Below are positions 1-6,733 of a stretch of DNA of 10,818 bases, piece by piece. Every line of letters begins with the position of its first letter. The stretch's first letter is position 1. This DNA is from JABDKJ01 sp039028335 (lineage in GTDB: Bacteria; Bacteroidota; Bacteroidia; Flavobacteriales_D; JABDKJ01). The stretch spans positions 1-10,818 of the forward strand of contig JBCCIF010000106.1 in the NCBI GenBank assembly GCA_039028335.1, given 5' to 3'. Made by a program: the position numbers and the translations under genes. The notes beneath the pieces are model-generated. The model was not told the origin of the DNA, searched no databases, and worked only from the letters and a program-made list of their open reading frames with translations.

Positions 1-1
1 A

Positions 2-736
2 TATAATAAAGTTCTAAAAAGCAATAATCTAGAGTATAAGTACGGTAAAGCAGTTGAGTATTACAAAGATGGTCAGTGTATAAAGGCACTCCCGCTTTTT
101 GAAGAACTCATTGCTCTGTACAGGGGTACAGCTAAGAGTGAAAAAATCTTCTACTATTATGCACAAACGCATTATTGCTTAAAAGACTACATTCTAGCCG
201 GTTACTATTTTAAACAATTCGGAAAAACCTTCCCCAACAGTCAATTTGTTGAAGAATGTACGTTTTTAAGTGCTTATTGCAACTATTTAGAATCTCCAGG
301 ATATAGCTTGGATTCAGGCCCTACTCAAACTGCCTTAAACGAATTACAGCTTTACCTCGAGCTTTTTCCGAATACGGAATTAAAGGATTCAGTGAACACA
401 TTGATGGATGAATTGAATATCAAACTTGAACGTAAGGCATTTGAAAACAGTAAGTTATACCTGAGGACTGAGCGTTACAAGAGTGCGGTAATTGCATTGC
501 AAAACGTATTGAAAGACTATCCTGCAACTGACTTTAGAGAAGAGGTCATGTTCATGATAATTGAAGCAAATTACAAATTGGCGATTAACAGCATCGAGTC
601 AAAAAAACGTGAAAGATTAGAGGATACTATCGATTCTTATCATAAATTTGTCGACAATTTTGAAAACAGTACTAATTTAAGTAAGGCAGAGCAATACTAT
701 TTGAATGCACGAAAAGAATTAGAGGTTTATAATTAA
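2..736 (+). CDS. bamD: BamD, outer-membrane protein assembly lipoprotein (5' end cut by window edge)
   Basis: This is the TPR-repeat lipoprotein of the BAM complex, which folds beta-barrel proteins into the outer membrane from the periplasmic side. The frame is open from base 2, so 244 residues are visible. The missing part, probably about 20-30 residues, should contain the signal peptide and lipidated cysteine. The visible N-terminus has helical TPR-like pairs with the family hallmarks KAVEYYKDGQ, KALPLFEELI, and an aromatic stretch FYYYAQTHYCLKDY. These are followed by FPNSQFVEEC and the Bacteroidota-typical ALNELQLYLELFPNT near residue 110. A TTG at 308 is only an internal codon, because homologous sequence continues upstream. 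The gene is followed after 4 bases by rpoZ, the usual order in Bacteroidota. The family call is firm; the symbol rests on Bacteroidota BamD homologues. Confidence 0.9.
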   Translation, partial: YNKVLKSNNLEYKYGKAVEYYKDGQCIKALPLFEELIALYRGTAKSEKIFYYYAQTHYCLKDYILAGYYFKQFGKTFPNSQFVEECTFLSAYCNYLESPGYSLDSGPTQTALNELQLYLELFPNTELKDSVNTLMDELNIKLERKAFENSKLYLRTERYKSAVIALQNVLKDYPATDFREEVMFMIIEANYKLAINSIESKKRERLEDTIDSYHKFVDNFENSTNLSKAEQYYLNARKELEVYN

Positions 737-740
737 GGTC

Positions 741-1079
741 ATGAGTTACAAGAACAGCACAGCAGCAAGAACAACGATCACGAGAGATTTAATTGATTTA
801 CAGAAAGATACTTCGAATATCTATGAATCTATATTTATTCTTTCGAAAAGAGCCAATCAAGTTGAAGTTGAATTGAAAGAAGAATTGCATGCGAAATTGA
901 AAGAATTCGCAACAACTCAGGACAACCTAGAAGAAATTTTCGAAAATAGAGAACAAATAGAAGTTTCTCGTTTCTATGAGCGCCTTCCTAAGCCTGCAGC
1001 GATCGCTATTCAGGAATTAGAAGAAGATAAAATTTACACGCGTAACCCTTCAAGCGAAAAAGAAGAGGAACAAGCATAA
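741..1079 (+). CDS. rpoZ: DNA-directed RNA polymerase subunit omega, Bacteroidota type
   Basis: The 112-residue product matches the divergent Bacteroidota omega subunit (RpoZ/Rpb6 fold), which helps assemble and stabilise core RNA polymerase by clamping the beta' C-terminus. Recognisable pieces are TTITRDL near residue 12, NIYESIFILSKRANQ at about residues 26-40 (equivalent to the conserved omega helix with its basic R-A-N/R-Q core), FENREQIE near 67-74 and RFYERLPKPAAIAIQE at about 77-92. The C-terminus is a short acidic tail rich in Glu. The ATG start lies 4 bases after the bamD stop and coaBC follows 6 bases after the stop, so all three are almost certainly co-transcribed. The length is normal for the group and nothing looks broken. 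Confidence 0.9.
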   Translation: MSYKNSTAARTTITRDLIDLQKDTSNIYESIFILSKRANQVEVELKEELHAKLKEFATTQDNLEEIFENREQIEVSRFYERLPKPAAIAIQELEEDKIYTRNPSSEKEEEQA

Positions 1080-1085
1080 GACTTC

Positions 1086-2282
1086 ATGTTAAAAGGGCGG
1101 AATATTCTTCTTGGTATTACCGGGAGTATTGCGGCTTACAAATCGGCTTTTCTCATACGATTGCTCGTTAAGGAAGGAGCGAATGTGAAAGTGGTTATGA
1201 CAGAATCGGCCATTGACTTCATAACCCCTCTTACTTTAGCGACCTTATCAAAAAATCCCGTCTATTCAGATTTTACCGAAGGAAAAGACACTGGCAAATG
1301 GAACAATCATGTAGAACTCGGTCTGTGGGCTGACCTTATGGTCTTTGCTCCCTTATCAGCCAATACGATGGCAAAAATGGCCGAGGGTATATGTGATAAT
1401 TTCATGTTGGCAACATTTCTTTCTGCCAGATGCCCTGTTTATGTTGCTCCTGCGATGGACTTGGACATGTTCAAACATGATACAACACAAAAGAACCTGA
1501 AAAACATTCAAGATCAGGGTGCAGTGCTTATTCCTCCTGAAGATGGAGAATTGGCAAGTGGTCTGAGTGGTGTCGGACGCATGGCTGAACCAGAAAACAT
1601 TGTACAATTCATTCAACATTCTCTTGCCAAAAAACTACCACTATACGGCAAAAAGGCTATGGTGACAGCAGGGCCAACTTATGAAAAGATTGATCCGGTT
1701 CGATTTATTGGAAATTTTTCTTCAGGAAAAATGGGTTTTGCAATAGCGGAAGAGTTGGCTAAACAAGGAGCAAATGTAACGCTCATCGCGGGGCCGTCTC
1801 ATGAAAAAGAAAGCGTATCCGGAATTGAAAGAATTGATGTGCTCTCTGCTCAAAATATGTTTGATGCCTGTCATACGCATTTCAGTGGTATGGATATTGT
1901 AGTTATGAGTGCTGCTGTAGCGGATTATAGTCCCAAGGAAATTGCTGATAAGAAATTAAAGAAAAAAGATGAAGACCTTTCTATTCCCTTGAAACGAACC
2001 CAAGATATTCTTAAGAGTCTTGGCGAGAAAAAGGAAAATCAAATTCTTGTCGGTTTTGCTCTTGAAACCAATGATGAAAAAGAAAATGCTTTGAATAAAC
2101 TGAAGCGAAAGAACTTGGATTTTATCGTTCTGAATTCACTTAGAGATAAAGGTGCAGGTTTTGCTCACGACACCAATAAGGTAAGCATCATTGATGCAAA
2201 TAATAAAAGTGTTGATTTTGAGTTAAAGAGCAAGGCCGCTGTAGCAAAGGATATAGTAGAAAAAATTAAGACGTACTTTTGA
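1086..2282 (+). CDS. coaBC: Bifunctional phosphopantothenoylcysteine decarboxylase / phosphopantothenate-cysteine ligase
   Basis: This cytosolic fusion enzyme carries out two steps of coenzyme A synthesis: ligation of cysteine to 4'-phosphopantothenate (CoaB) and FMN-dependent decarboxylation to 4'-phosphopantetheine (CoaC). The 398-residue length is normal. Residues 1-180 form the flavoprotein half, with GITGSIAAYK at 10-19, the catalytic His75 in NNHVELG, and PAMDLDM at 122-128. Residues from about 188 form the ligase half, with AGPTYEKIDPVRFIGN (Asn210), SSGKMGFA, the dimer/active-site SAAVADY at 275-281 and Lys289 in the DKKLKKK stretch. Numbering coincides with the E. coli enzyme, and this exposes two changes: the PAMN asparagine is Asp125, and the flexible-loop cysteine of E. 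coli (Cys158) is Ser158. I recall the same pattern in other Bacteroidota, so the protein is probably active. The ATG is 6 bases after rpoZ. Confidence 0.95.
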   Translation: MLKGRNILLGITGSIAAYKSAFLIRLLVKEGANVKVVMTESAIDFITPLTLATLSKNPVYSDFTEGKDTGKWNNHVELGLWADLMVFAPLSANTMAKMAEGICDNFMLATFLSARCPVYVAPAMDLDMFKHDTTQKNLKNIQDQGAVLIPPEDGELASGLSGVGRMAEPENIVQFIQHSLAKKLPLYGKKAMVTAGPTYEKIDPVRFIGNFSSGKMGFAIAEELAKQGANVTLIAGPSHEKESVSGIERIDVLSAQNMFDACHTHFSGMDIVVMSAAVADYSPKEIADKKLKKKDEDLSIPLKRTQDILKSLGEKKENQILVGFALETNDEKENALNKLKRKNLDFIVLNSLRDKGAGFAHDTNKVSIIDANNKSVDFELKSKAAVAKDIVEKIKTYF

Positions 2283-2293
2283 AAATAAAAAAT

Positions 2294-3181
2294 ATGAGAA
2301 TTGTTCTATTCACGATTGCCTTGATTGCTTCCTTGACTGTTCAAGGACAGGAACTCAATTGTCAAGTTCAAGTTGTCGCCCCAACAATTCAAGGGACTCA
2401 AACGCGAATTTTTGAGTCCTTAGAAACCACGATCTATGACTTCATGAATAATAGAAAATGGACGGCCGATAAATTTGAAATTCACGAAAGAATCGTGTGT
2501 AATATTTTCATCAACATAACCAGCATTAATAACAATACTGACTTTCAAGGCTCGATTCAAGTCAATTCAAAACGGATCGTCTACAATTCCGATTACGAGA
2601 CCAATGTTTTGAATCTAGTAGATAACGACATTCAGTTTACTTATTTAGAAAACACCTTATTGGAATTTAGTCCAGATATCCATCGTTCTAATCTTGCCTC
2701 TATTTTAGGCTATTATGCTTATTTGATCTTAGGTGCAGATTACGACACTCAATCTCTAGAAGGTGGAACACCCTATTATGCCATTGCACAACAGATTGTT
2801 GGAAATGCACAAAATGCCCCACAGCCTGGCTGGAAAGCATTTGAGAATACAAAAAATCGGTATTGGATTGTAGAGAATATTTTACATAATTCTTTTAAAC
2901 CAATGCGCAAAGCAACTTATGACTACCACAGAAACGGACTGGATTTGATGTATCAAAACGTCAATCTGGGAAGAGCCAAAATTGTTCAATCCATTGAGCA
3001 ACTTAAAAAGGTTCATCAATTGCGTCCGCTATCCTATAACATGCAACTCTTTTTTCTCGCGAAATCAGATGAGTTGGTTTATATTTTTAAGGAAGCTCCG
3101 CAAAGTGAGGTAACCAAATTACTTGGCACCTTAGAGCAAATTGACCCAGGAAATATTAGCAAGTACAATAAAATCAATTGA
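2294..3181 (+). CDS. Secreted DUF4835 family protein
   Basis: The 295-residue protein belongs to DUF4835, a Bacteroidota-specific exported family of unknown function whose gene usually follows coaBC. A signal peptide covers about residues 1-18 (MRIVLFTIALIASLTVQG), with cleavage likely before QELNC. Conserved family stretches follow: VVAPTIQGTQTRIFESLE, FMNNRKWTADKFE, GSIQVNSKR, LGYYAYLILGADYD, GGTPYYAIAQQIV, GWKAFENTKNRYWI and the C-terminal IDPGNISKYNKI. I chose the ATG at 2294 because it starts directly at the signal peptide. A TTG at 2279 would add five residues and overlap the coaBC stop. Its place between CoA synthesis and a membrane glycosyltransferase gives no direct functional clue; a periplasmic or outer-membrane role is an inference from the signal peptide. 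Confidence 0.88.
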   Translation: MRIVLFTIALIASLTVQGQELNCQVQVVAPTIQGTQTRIFESLETTIYDFMNNRKWTADKFEIHERIVCNIFINITSINNNTDFQGSIQVNSKRIVYNSDYETNVLNLVDNDIQFTYLENTLLEFSPDIHRSNLASILGYYAYLILGADYDTQSLEGGTPYYAIAQQIVGNAQNAPQPGWKAFENTKNRYWIVENILHNSFKPMRKATYDYHRNGLDLMYQNVNLGRAKIVQSIEQLKKVHQLRPLSYNMQLFFLAKSDELVYIFKEAPQSEVTKLLGTLEQIDPGNISKYNKIN

Positions 3182-4368
3182 GATCTTATCTAGATCATTT
3201 TTTAAACTCGAAGCGGAGCATTGTCATCGTATTTGTTCTTCTTGGTTTTCTTACTAGTATCCAGTCAATTTTATCTGGAGACAAAACATACGGAACAGAC
3301 GATCACATCTATACCAAATACAATAACTATATCATTTTTAAACAGTCTTTCCATCATTTAAATCAGGGACAAGAACTTTATACGGCTTATCCGGAAGAAC
3401 ATTGGGATTTATATAAATACACTCCTACTTTTGCTGCTTTCTTTGGAATTTTTGCTTGCTTTCCGGATAGCATTGGGCTTTCGCTTTGGAATGTTCTAAA
3501 TGCTGTACTTCTTGTCCTTGGCATCTTCGCATTGCCGAATTTAAATTTTCGCACCAAGAATTTAATCTTGATCATTTCCTTAATTGAATTGATCACATCG
3601 TTACAAAATGAGCAGTCCAATGGCCTTATTGCCGGACTGCTGATTTTGGCATTCGCTCTATGCGAAAGAAAACAAATCTTTTGGGCCTGCTTATGTATAG
3701 TTTTCTCAGGTTTTATTAAAATTTATGGTTTAGCGGGATTGATCATCTTTTTATTCTATCCTCAAAAGTTTAAATCCGCTTTATATACATTGTTTTGGGT
3801 CATATTTCTTGGGCTTATTCCTTTGATCTTTGTCAAGAGTGAGCTCTACCTGTCTCATTTAACCGATTTTATGCATCTGTTGACGGATGACCATAGTAGC
3901 TCATATGGAATTTCGGTAATGGGCATTCTGAATTCTTGGTTTGCCTGGGAAGGAAACAAACTCTTCATCGCTCTTCTGGGCCTTTTGCTTTTCGCTATAC
4001 CCTTTCTTCGAATCAAGCAATACGAGTCTGTACTATTCAAACAAAGTATTTTGGCTTCTCTTCTCATCTGGTTGGTAATCTTTAACCACAAAGCTGAGTC
4101 TCCTACGTATATTATTGCTCTTGCAGGTATCGCAATTTGGTATTTCCAGGAAAAACAAAATAGACTAAATACCATTCTGCTCCTTTTGGCCATATTATTA
4201 ACAAGTTTGAGTCCGACTGATCTATTTCCAAAGATCGTTCGCAACACAATTATCAAACCCTATCATTTGAAGGCACTGCCTTGTATTCTAATCTGGATAA
4301 AATTGTCCAGAGACCTGTGGCTAAGAGACTATTCAAAAAGAGAAAAAGAAATTAGCTCTTTTCAATGA
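3178..4368 (+). CDS. GT87/DUF2029-type polytopic membrane glycosyltransferase
   Basis: The 396-residue integral membrane protein has about ten hydrophobic segments, at roughly 13-31, 84-96, 104-119, 128-142, 149-162, 168-194, 200-219, 262-276, 289-303 and 310-345. It resembles the GT87 (DUF2029) family, whose studied members transfer mannose from a polyprenyl phosphate donor to lipid-linked glycans. Supporting features are a first outer loop with Asp-Asp (TDDHIYTKYNNYIIFKQS, 40-57), YKYTPTFAAFF at 79-89, QNEQSNGLIAGLLILAFAL at 143-161 (the family's usual position of a GQxN-like motif), and FSGFIKIYGLAG. The probable start is TTG at 3178, which overlaps the preceding stop as TTGA. No ATG exists before residue 248 in this frame, so a non-ATG start is needed. 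Donor and acceptor are unknown. The fold is fairly sure, the exact sugar is not. Confidence 0.72.
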   Translation: MRSYLDHFLNSKRSIVIVFVLLGFLTSIQSILSGDKTYGTDDHIYTKYNNYIIFKQSFHHLNQGQELYTAYPEEHWDLYKYTPTFAAFFGIFACFPDSIGLSLWNVLNAVLLVLGIFALPNLNFRTKNLILIISLIELITSLQNEQSNGLIAGLLILAFALCERKQIFWACLCIVFSGFIKIYGLAGLIIFLFYPQKFKSALYTLFWVIFLGLIPLIFVKSELYLSHLTDFMHLLTDDHSSSYGISVMGILNSWFAWEGNKLFIALLGLLLFAIPFLRIKQYESVLFKQSILASLLIWLVIFNHKAESPTYIIALAGIAIWYFQEKQNRLNTILLLLAILLTSLSPTDLFPKIVRNTIIKPYHLKALPCILIWIKLSRDLWLRDYSKREKEISSFQ

Positions 4369-4418
4369 TTCAGGTATGATTATTTCTTTGCGCATGAAAT
4401 AAGAGCTATTATTGAATA

Positions 4419-4895
4419 GTGAATGCATGCCTCTATTGTAATGAGATTATTTTTGACGATTCTGCTTTTTGTGGAAAATGCGGGAAAGAACAAGTTCGTT
4501 TTTTCAGGTCACACAGATTTTATTCGCATGTATTAACCGGGTTATTGGTGCTGAGTATATTGGGTTCTGCTTTACAGTTTTCAATAGTCCTAATTCTGAG
4601 TTCCTTTAGAAGAAGCTTTGGTAATGATCACGCTGATGAATACATAGGATTTTCAATTGCAGTTTGTGCAATTGGCACGCTGATTGGCTCAATAATAATG
4701 GCCTTTCGCAAAAAAGTTGGACTTTTCATATACTCAATCTTTCAATTCTTAACAGTGATAGGCTTGACTATATTCATGTCAGGCGACTATAGAAATCTAT
4801 CGTTTATAGATGGAGAACTTCTATTTATCATTTTTCCATTTCTATTATTTTTAATAACCTATTGGCTCAATCCGATAAGAAGATTATTTAAATAA
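4419..4895 (+). CDS. Zinc-ribbon protein with about four transmembrane segments
   Basis: The 158-residue product begins with a short zinc ribbon, CLYC (Cys4, Cys7) and CGKC (Cys18, Cys21), giving C-x2-C-x10-C-x2-C. It is followed by a basic patch (VRFFRSHRF) and about four hydrophobic helices, at roughly 36-60, 76-95, 101-118 and 132-150. It should therefore be an inner-membrane protein with a cytosolic metal-binding head. I do not recognise a named family beyond the zinc-ribbon plus membrane-anchor layout. The start must be GTG at 4419: an in-frame TGA sits at 4413-4415, and the nearby ATG at 4423 is out of frame. The gene lies 50 bases after the glycosyltransferase and 5 bases before the DUF1801 gene, which suggests co-transcription with the latter. 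Confidence 0.7.
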   Translation: MNACLYCNEIIFDDSAFCGKCGKEQVRFFRSHRFYSHVLTGLLVLSILGSALQFSIVLILSSFRRSFGNDHADEYIGFSIAVCAIGTLIGSIIMAFRKKVGLFIYSIFQFLTVIGLTIFMSGDYRNLSFIDGELLFIIFPFLLFLITYWLNPIRRLFK

Positions 4896-4900
4896 GCACA

Positions 4901-5317
4901 ATGGCAGGACTGGTGACAAAAGAAACGAACAAAAGTGTTCCAGAATTTATCGATTCAATTGATAATCAAACTAAAAGAAAAGACAGCAAAGTTTTGATTA
5001 AAATGATGGAAAAGGCCTCTGGACACTCCGCCAAGATTTGGGGTGACAATTTCATCATAGGCTTTGGAAAATACCGCTATACACGAAAGGGAGGCAAAGA
5101 AGAGTTTGAATGGTTCAATATGGGTTTTGCTCCACGCAAATCTAAAATCACCATTTACTTAACAATGGATATCAATGAACAAATGGATCTACTGGAGAAA
5201 CTTGGGAAATGTAAATGGGGTAAAGGTTGTCTGTACATCAACAAATTGGCTGACATAGATTTGGCGATTCTAAAAGAATTGATTAATCGAAGTGCAAATG
5301 CGCAATGGCATAGCTAA
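4901..5317 (+). CDS. DUF1801 domain protein
   Basis: The 138-residue cytosolic protein matches DUF1801 (YdhG-like; the fold has been compared with frataxin-like iron chaperones, but the function is unsettled). Family signs are the N-terminal TNKSVPEFIDSIDN, then SKVLIKMMEKASGHSAKIWGDN at about residues 30-51, the strand GFGKYRYTRKGGKEEFEWFNMGF with its aromatic residues, APRKSKITIYL at about 87-97, and a C-terminal helical part with LGKCKWGKGCLYINKLADID. The latter is the usual final segment of these proteins. The ATG is 5 bases downstream of the zinc-ribbon gene. The stop codon is 8 bases from the stop of the convergent hxlR-type gene, with no room for a separate terminator. A second DUF1801 gene of another subtype begins at 10236. 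Confidence 0.8.
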   Translation: MAGLVTKETNKSVPEFIDSIDNQTKRKDSKVLIKMMEKASGHSAKIWGDNFIIGFGKYRYTRKGGKEEFEWFNMGFAPRKSKITIYLTMDINEQMDLLEKLGKCKWGKGCLYINKLADIDLAILKELINRSANAQWHS

Positions 5318-5325
5318 GCGATTTT

Positions 5326-5667
5326 TCAAAGTTTCACTTTCTTTTTATAGTCAGCTACCAAATACATTCCCCAATCCGCAATTGACTGCAAAATTGGCAA
5401 CAAGTCCTCTCCTTTATCAGTTAATTGATACTCAACACGCGGTGGGATTTCCGCAAACTCAGTTCTTAGAACCAATCCGTCTTCAACCAGTTCTTTCAAT
5501 TGATCCGTCATCACCTTCCTTGAGATGCCTTTAACTGCTAATTGAAGTTGACCAAAACGTTTTTTGGACTTACTCAATTGATAAATAATTACCGGTTTCC
5601 ATTTGCCTCCAATTACCGAAAGCGCCTGAGACAAAGGACATAGTGGATTTTTACATTCTTTCTTCAT
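5326..5667 (-). CDS. HxlR family winged-helix transcriptional regulator
   Basis: The 113-residue protein is a one-domain HxlR/MarR-superfamily winged helix-turn-helix regulator, normally a homodimer that binds inverted repeats. The family signature is clear: CPLSQALSVIGGKWKPVIIYQL at residues 10-31, RFGQLQLAVKGISRKVMTDQLKELVEDGLV (recognition helix about 46-61), and the wing RTEFAEIPPRVEYQLTDKG at 69-87. Two cysteines precede the HTH, Cys5 and Cys10. Cys10 occupies the C-P position that serves as the electrophile or oxidant sensor in relatives such as YodB and HypR, so redox sensing is plausible but not shown. It is divergent from the SDR gene, and the intervening region carries GTTAC/GTAAC inverted repeats. 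It therefore probably represses itself and the SDR gene. Confidence 0.9.
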   Translation of the reverse strand: MKKECKNPLCPLSQALSVIGGKWKPVIIYQLSKSKKRFGQLQLAVKGISRKVMTDQLKELVEDGLVLRTEFAEIPPRVEYQLTDKGEDLLPILQSIADWGMYLVADYKKKVKL

Positions 5668-5674
5668 ATTCCAT

Positions 5675-5694
5675 TGGTTACCTTCCAGTAACCA
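5675..5694. promoter_or_regulatory. Inverted repeat 1, probable operator next to the hxlR-type start codon
   Basis: Perfect 7-base arms TGGTTAC (5675-5681) and GTAACCA (5688-5694) surround a 6-base spacer. The site begins 8 bases upstream of the regulator's start codon on the minus strand. Its core GTTAC/GTAAC is shared with the second repeat nearer the SDR promoter. Binding by the HxlR-type regulator for autorepression is an inference. Confidence 0.6.
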
Positions 5695-5719
5695 CTTTTT
5701 CTGTCTTCAATAGACATTT

Positions 5720-5758
5720 AGTTACTTTTTGTAACTTTAATTAGTAACTTTGTGTAAC
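5720..5758. promoter_or_regulatory. Inverted repeat 2 plus two extra GTAAC half-sites, probable SDR operator
   Basis: AGTTAC (5720-5725) and GTAACT (5731-5736) form a perfect 6-base inverted repeat around TTTTT. Two more GTAAC copies follow at 5744-5748 and 5754-5758, in direct orientation. Half-site starts at 5721, 5731, 5744 and 5754 are spaced 10, 13 and 10 bases apart, so members of each pair lie about one helical turn apart. The last two overlap the -7 element of the SDR promoter, as expected for a repressor site. The protein that binds here is inferred to be the adjacent HxlR-type regulator. Confidence 0.6.
5745..5752 (+). promoter_or_regulatory. Bacteroidota -7 promoter element for the SDR gene
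   Basis: TAACTTTG is an exact match to the TAnnTTTG -7 consensus used by the primary sigma factor of Bacteroidota. Transcription would start near 5759, giving a leader of about 24 bases before the ATG at 5783. The -33 TTG is not at ideal spacing: the nearest upstream TTTG ends at 5731, only 13 bases away. The promoter may therefore be weak or depend on relief of repression. Confidence 0.5.
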
Positions 5759-5782
5759 AAAAGTAAAATAAAGATTAAGAAA

Positions 5783-6646
5783 ATGCAAAGAAAAGTAGTA
5801 TTCATAACAGGAACGAACAGTGGATTTGGTTATTTAACCGCAATAGGTGCAGCACAAAGAGGACATAAAGTTTATGCTTCGATGCGTAACACCGAAAGCA
5901 GAAATGCCGAAAGGGCAAAAGAGCTTAATGCTATTGAGAATATTGAGGTAATTGAATTGGATGTCACCAATCCAGGACAAGTAAAATCCGCCATTGACAG
6001 TATTATAGAGAAAGAAAATCAACTAGATGTATTGGTTAATAACGCTGGATATTATGGTGGCGGAATCACCGAGACCTATACCGAGAATGACTTGGAAAAG
6101 ATGTTTGATGTCAACTTAAAGGGTCCTTGGAGAACCATGAAATCAGCTCTTCCGCAAATGAGAAAACAAGGAGACGGTTTAATTATTAATATTTCCAGTG
6201 CACTAGGAAGATTTTCAGCTCCCTTCATGACCGTCTATAATAGCACCAAATTTGCCCTTGAAGGACTAACCGAGGGAATTCACTACGAACTTAAACCCCT
6301 AGGTGTCGAAGCCGTATTGATTCAACCAGGAGCCTTTCCGACTGAGATATTTGGCAAAACCGCTTATGGTGCCGATCAAGATGTGACAAGTGGATATGGT
6401 GAATTGGCCAATGTACCTGAACAAGTTGGAAAAGGAATGGGAGAAATGTTTGAAAATCTCAAGCCCGATCCCCAAATGGTGCCAGATGCAATTTTTAAGT
6501 TAATTGATACTCCTAAAGGTCAACGACCATTGCGCACAGTTGTAGATGGAATGACGGGACAATTTGTCAATAGTGCTAATGATCATGTCAAAGAAGATTT
6601 TGACAAATTCTTGACCGCATTCGGGATGGAAGCTATGCTGAATTAA
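5783..6646 (+). CDS. Classical short-chain dehydrogenase/reductase (SDR)
   Basis: The 287-residue cytosolic oxidoreductase has all classical SDR elements: the cofactor glycine motif TGTNSGFG (9-16), Asp60 in ELDVT, NNAG (86-89), Asn111 in DVNLKG, Ser139 in NISSALG, and the catalytic Tyr152-x3-Lys156 of VYNSTKFALEG, followed by PGAFPT. Arg35 after the second strand suggests NADP(H). The substrate cannot be read from sequence. I chose the ATG at 5783, since it begins right at MQRKVVFITG. A TTG at 5750 would add a lysine-rich extension and lie inside the promoter/operator. Divergence from an HxlR regulator suggests induction by a reactive carbonyl, quinone or other electrophile, which is an inference. 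The gene is monocistronic, closed by a strong terminator at 6668. Confidence 0.92.
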   Translation: MQRKVVFITGTNSGFGYLTAIGAAQRGHKVYASMRNTESRNAERAKELNAIENIEVIELDVTNPGQVKSAIDSIIEKENQLDVLVNNAGYYGGGITETYTENDLEKMFDVNLKGPWRTMKSALPQMRKQGDGLIINISSALGRFSAPFMTVYNSTKFALEGLTEGIHYELKPLGVEAVLIQPGAFPTEIFGKTAYGADQDVTSGYGELANVPEQVGKGMGEMFENLKPDPQMVPDAIFKLIDTPKGQRPLRTVVDGMTGQFVNSANDHVKEDFDKFLTAFGMEAMLN

Positions 6647-6667
6647 TTCAAAAAAATTATAGTTAGC

Positions 6668-6698
6668 AAGGCCGGTATTGAGTACTGGCCTTTTTTTT
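6668..6698 (+). terminator. Intrinsic terminator after the SDR gene
   Basis: The stem GGCCGGTA (6670-6677) pairs with TACTGGCC (6683-6690) over all eight positions, with one G-U wobble and a 5-base loop TTGAG. Two A-T pairs extend it, and a run of eight T follows at 6691-6698. It starts 21 bases after the SDR stop. The opposite strand lacks a T run after the stem, so it acts on the plus strand only. Confidence 0.92.
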
Positions 6699-6725
6699 GC
6701 CTTAATAGTTGAATTCTTTCTCCTC

Positions 6726-6733
6726 TTTCTTTG
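6726..6733 (+). promoter_or_regulatory. Possible -7 promoter element for the 6815-10818 operon
   Basis: TTTCTTTG followed by CA matches TAnnTTTG at all but the second base. It lies in the 168-base gap after the SDR terminator, where a promoter for the next transcription unit is needed. A TTG at 6709-6711 is only 14 bases upstream, shorter than the usual distance to a -33 element. Start of transcription would be near 6740, leaving a leader of about 75 bases. Confidence 0.35.

Noticed and set aside
308..310. TTG at 308 as the start of a 142-residue protein
   Set aside because: BamD-like TPR sequence continues upstream in the same frame to the window edge, so this is an internal leucine codon.
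3855..4256. Minus-strand open frame of 133 codons inside the glycosyltransferase gene
   Set aside because: It is an antisense shadow of a membrane-protein gene whose own frame has clear family features.
4383..4390. TTTCTTTG as a -7 promoter element for the zinc-ribbon gene
   Set aside because: It differs from TAnnTTTG at the second base and I find no TTG at a suitable upstream distance; the gene may simply be read from the upstream operon.
4353..4408. TAGCTCTT (4353-4360) and AAGAGCTA (4401-4408) as a terminator between the glycosyltransferase and the zinc-ribbon gene
   Set aside because: The 8-base arms are perfect, but the loop is 40 bases and no T run follows, so an intrinsic terminator is not supported.
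5292..5534. Plus-strand open frame of 80 codons overlapping the hxlR-type gene
   Set aside because: It is antisense to a well-supported HxlR coding region and the translation resembles no protein family.
5750..5782. TTG start at 5750 for the SDR protein
   Set aside because: It would lie inside the -7 element and operator and add a lysine-rich extension ahead of the normal SDR N-terminus.
5326..6646. The divergent regulator/SDR pair as a horizontally acquired island
   Set aside because: Base composition and codon use look like the neighbouring genes, and no repeats, integrase or tRNA flank it.
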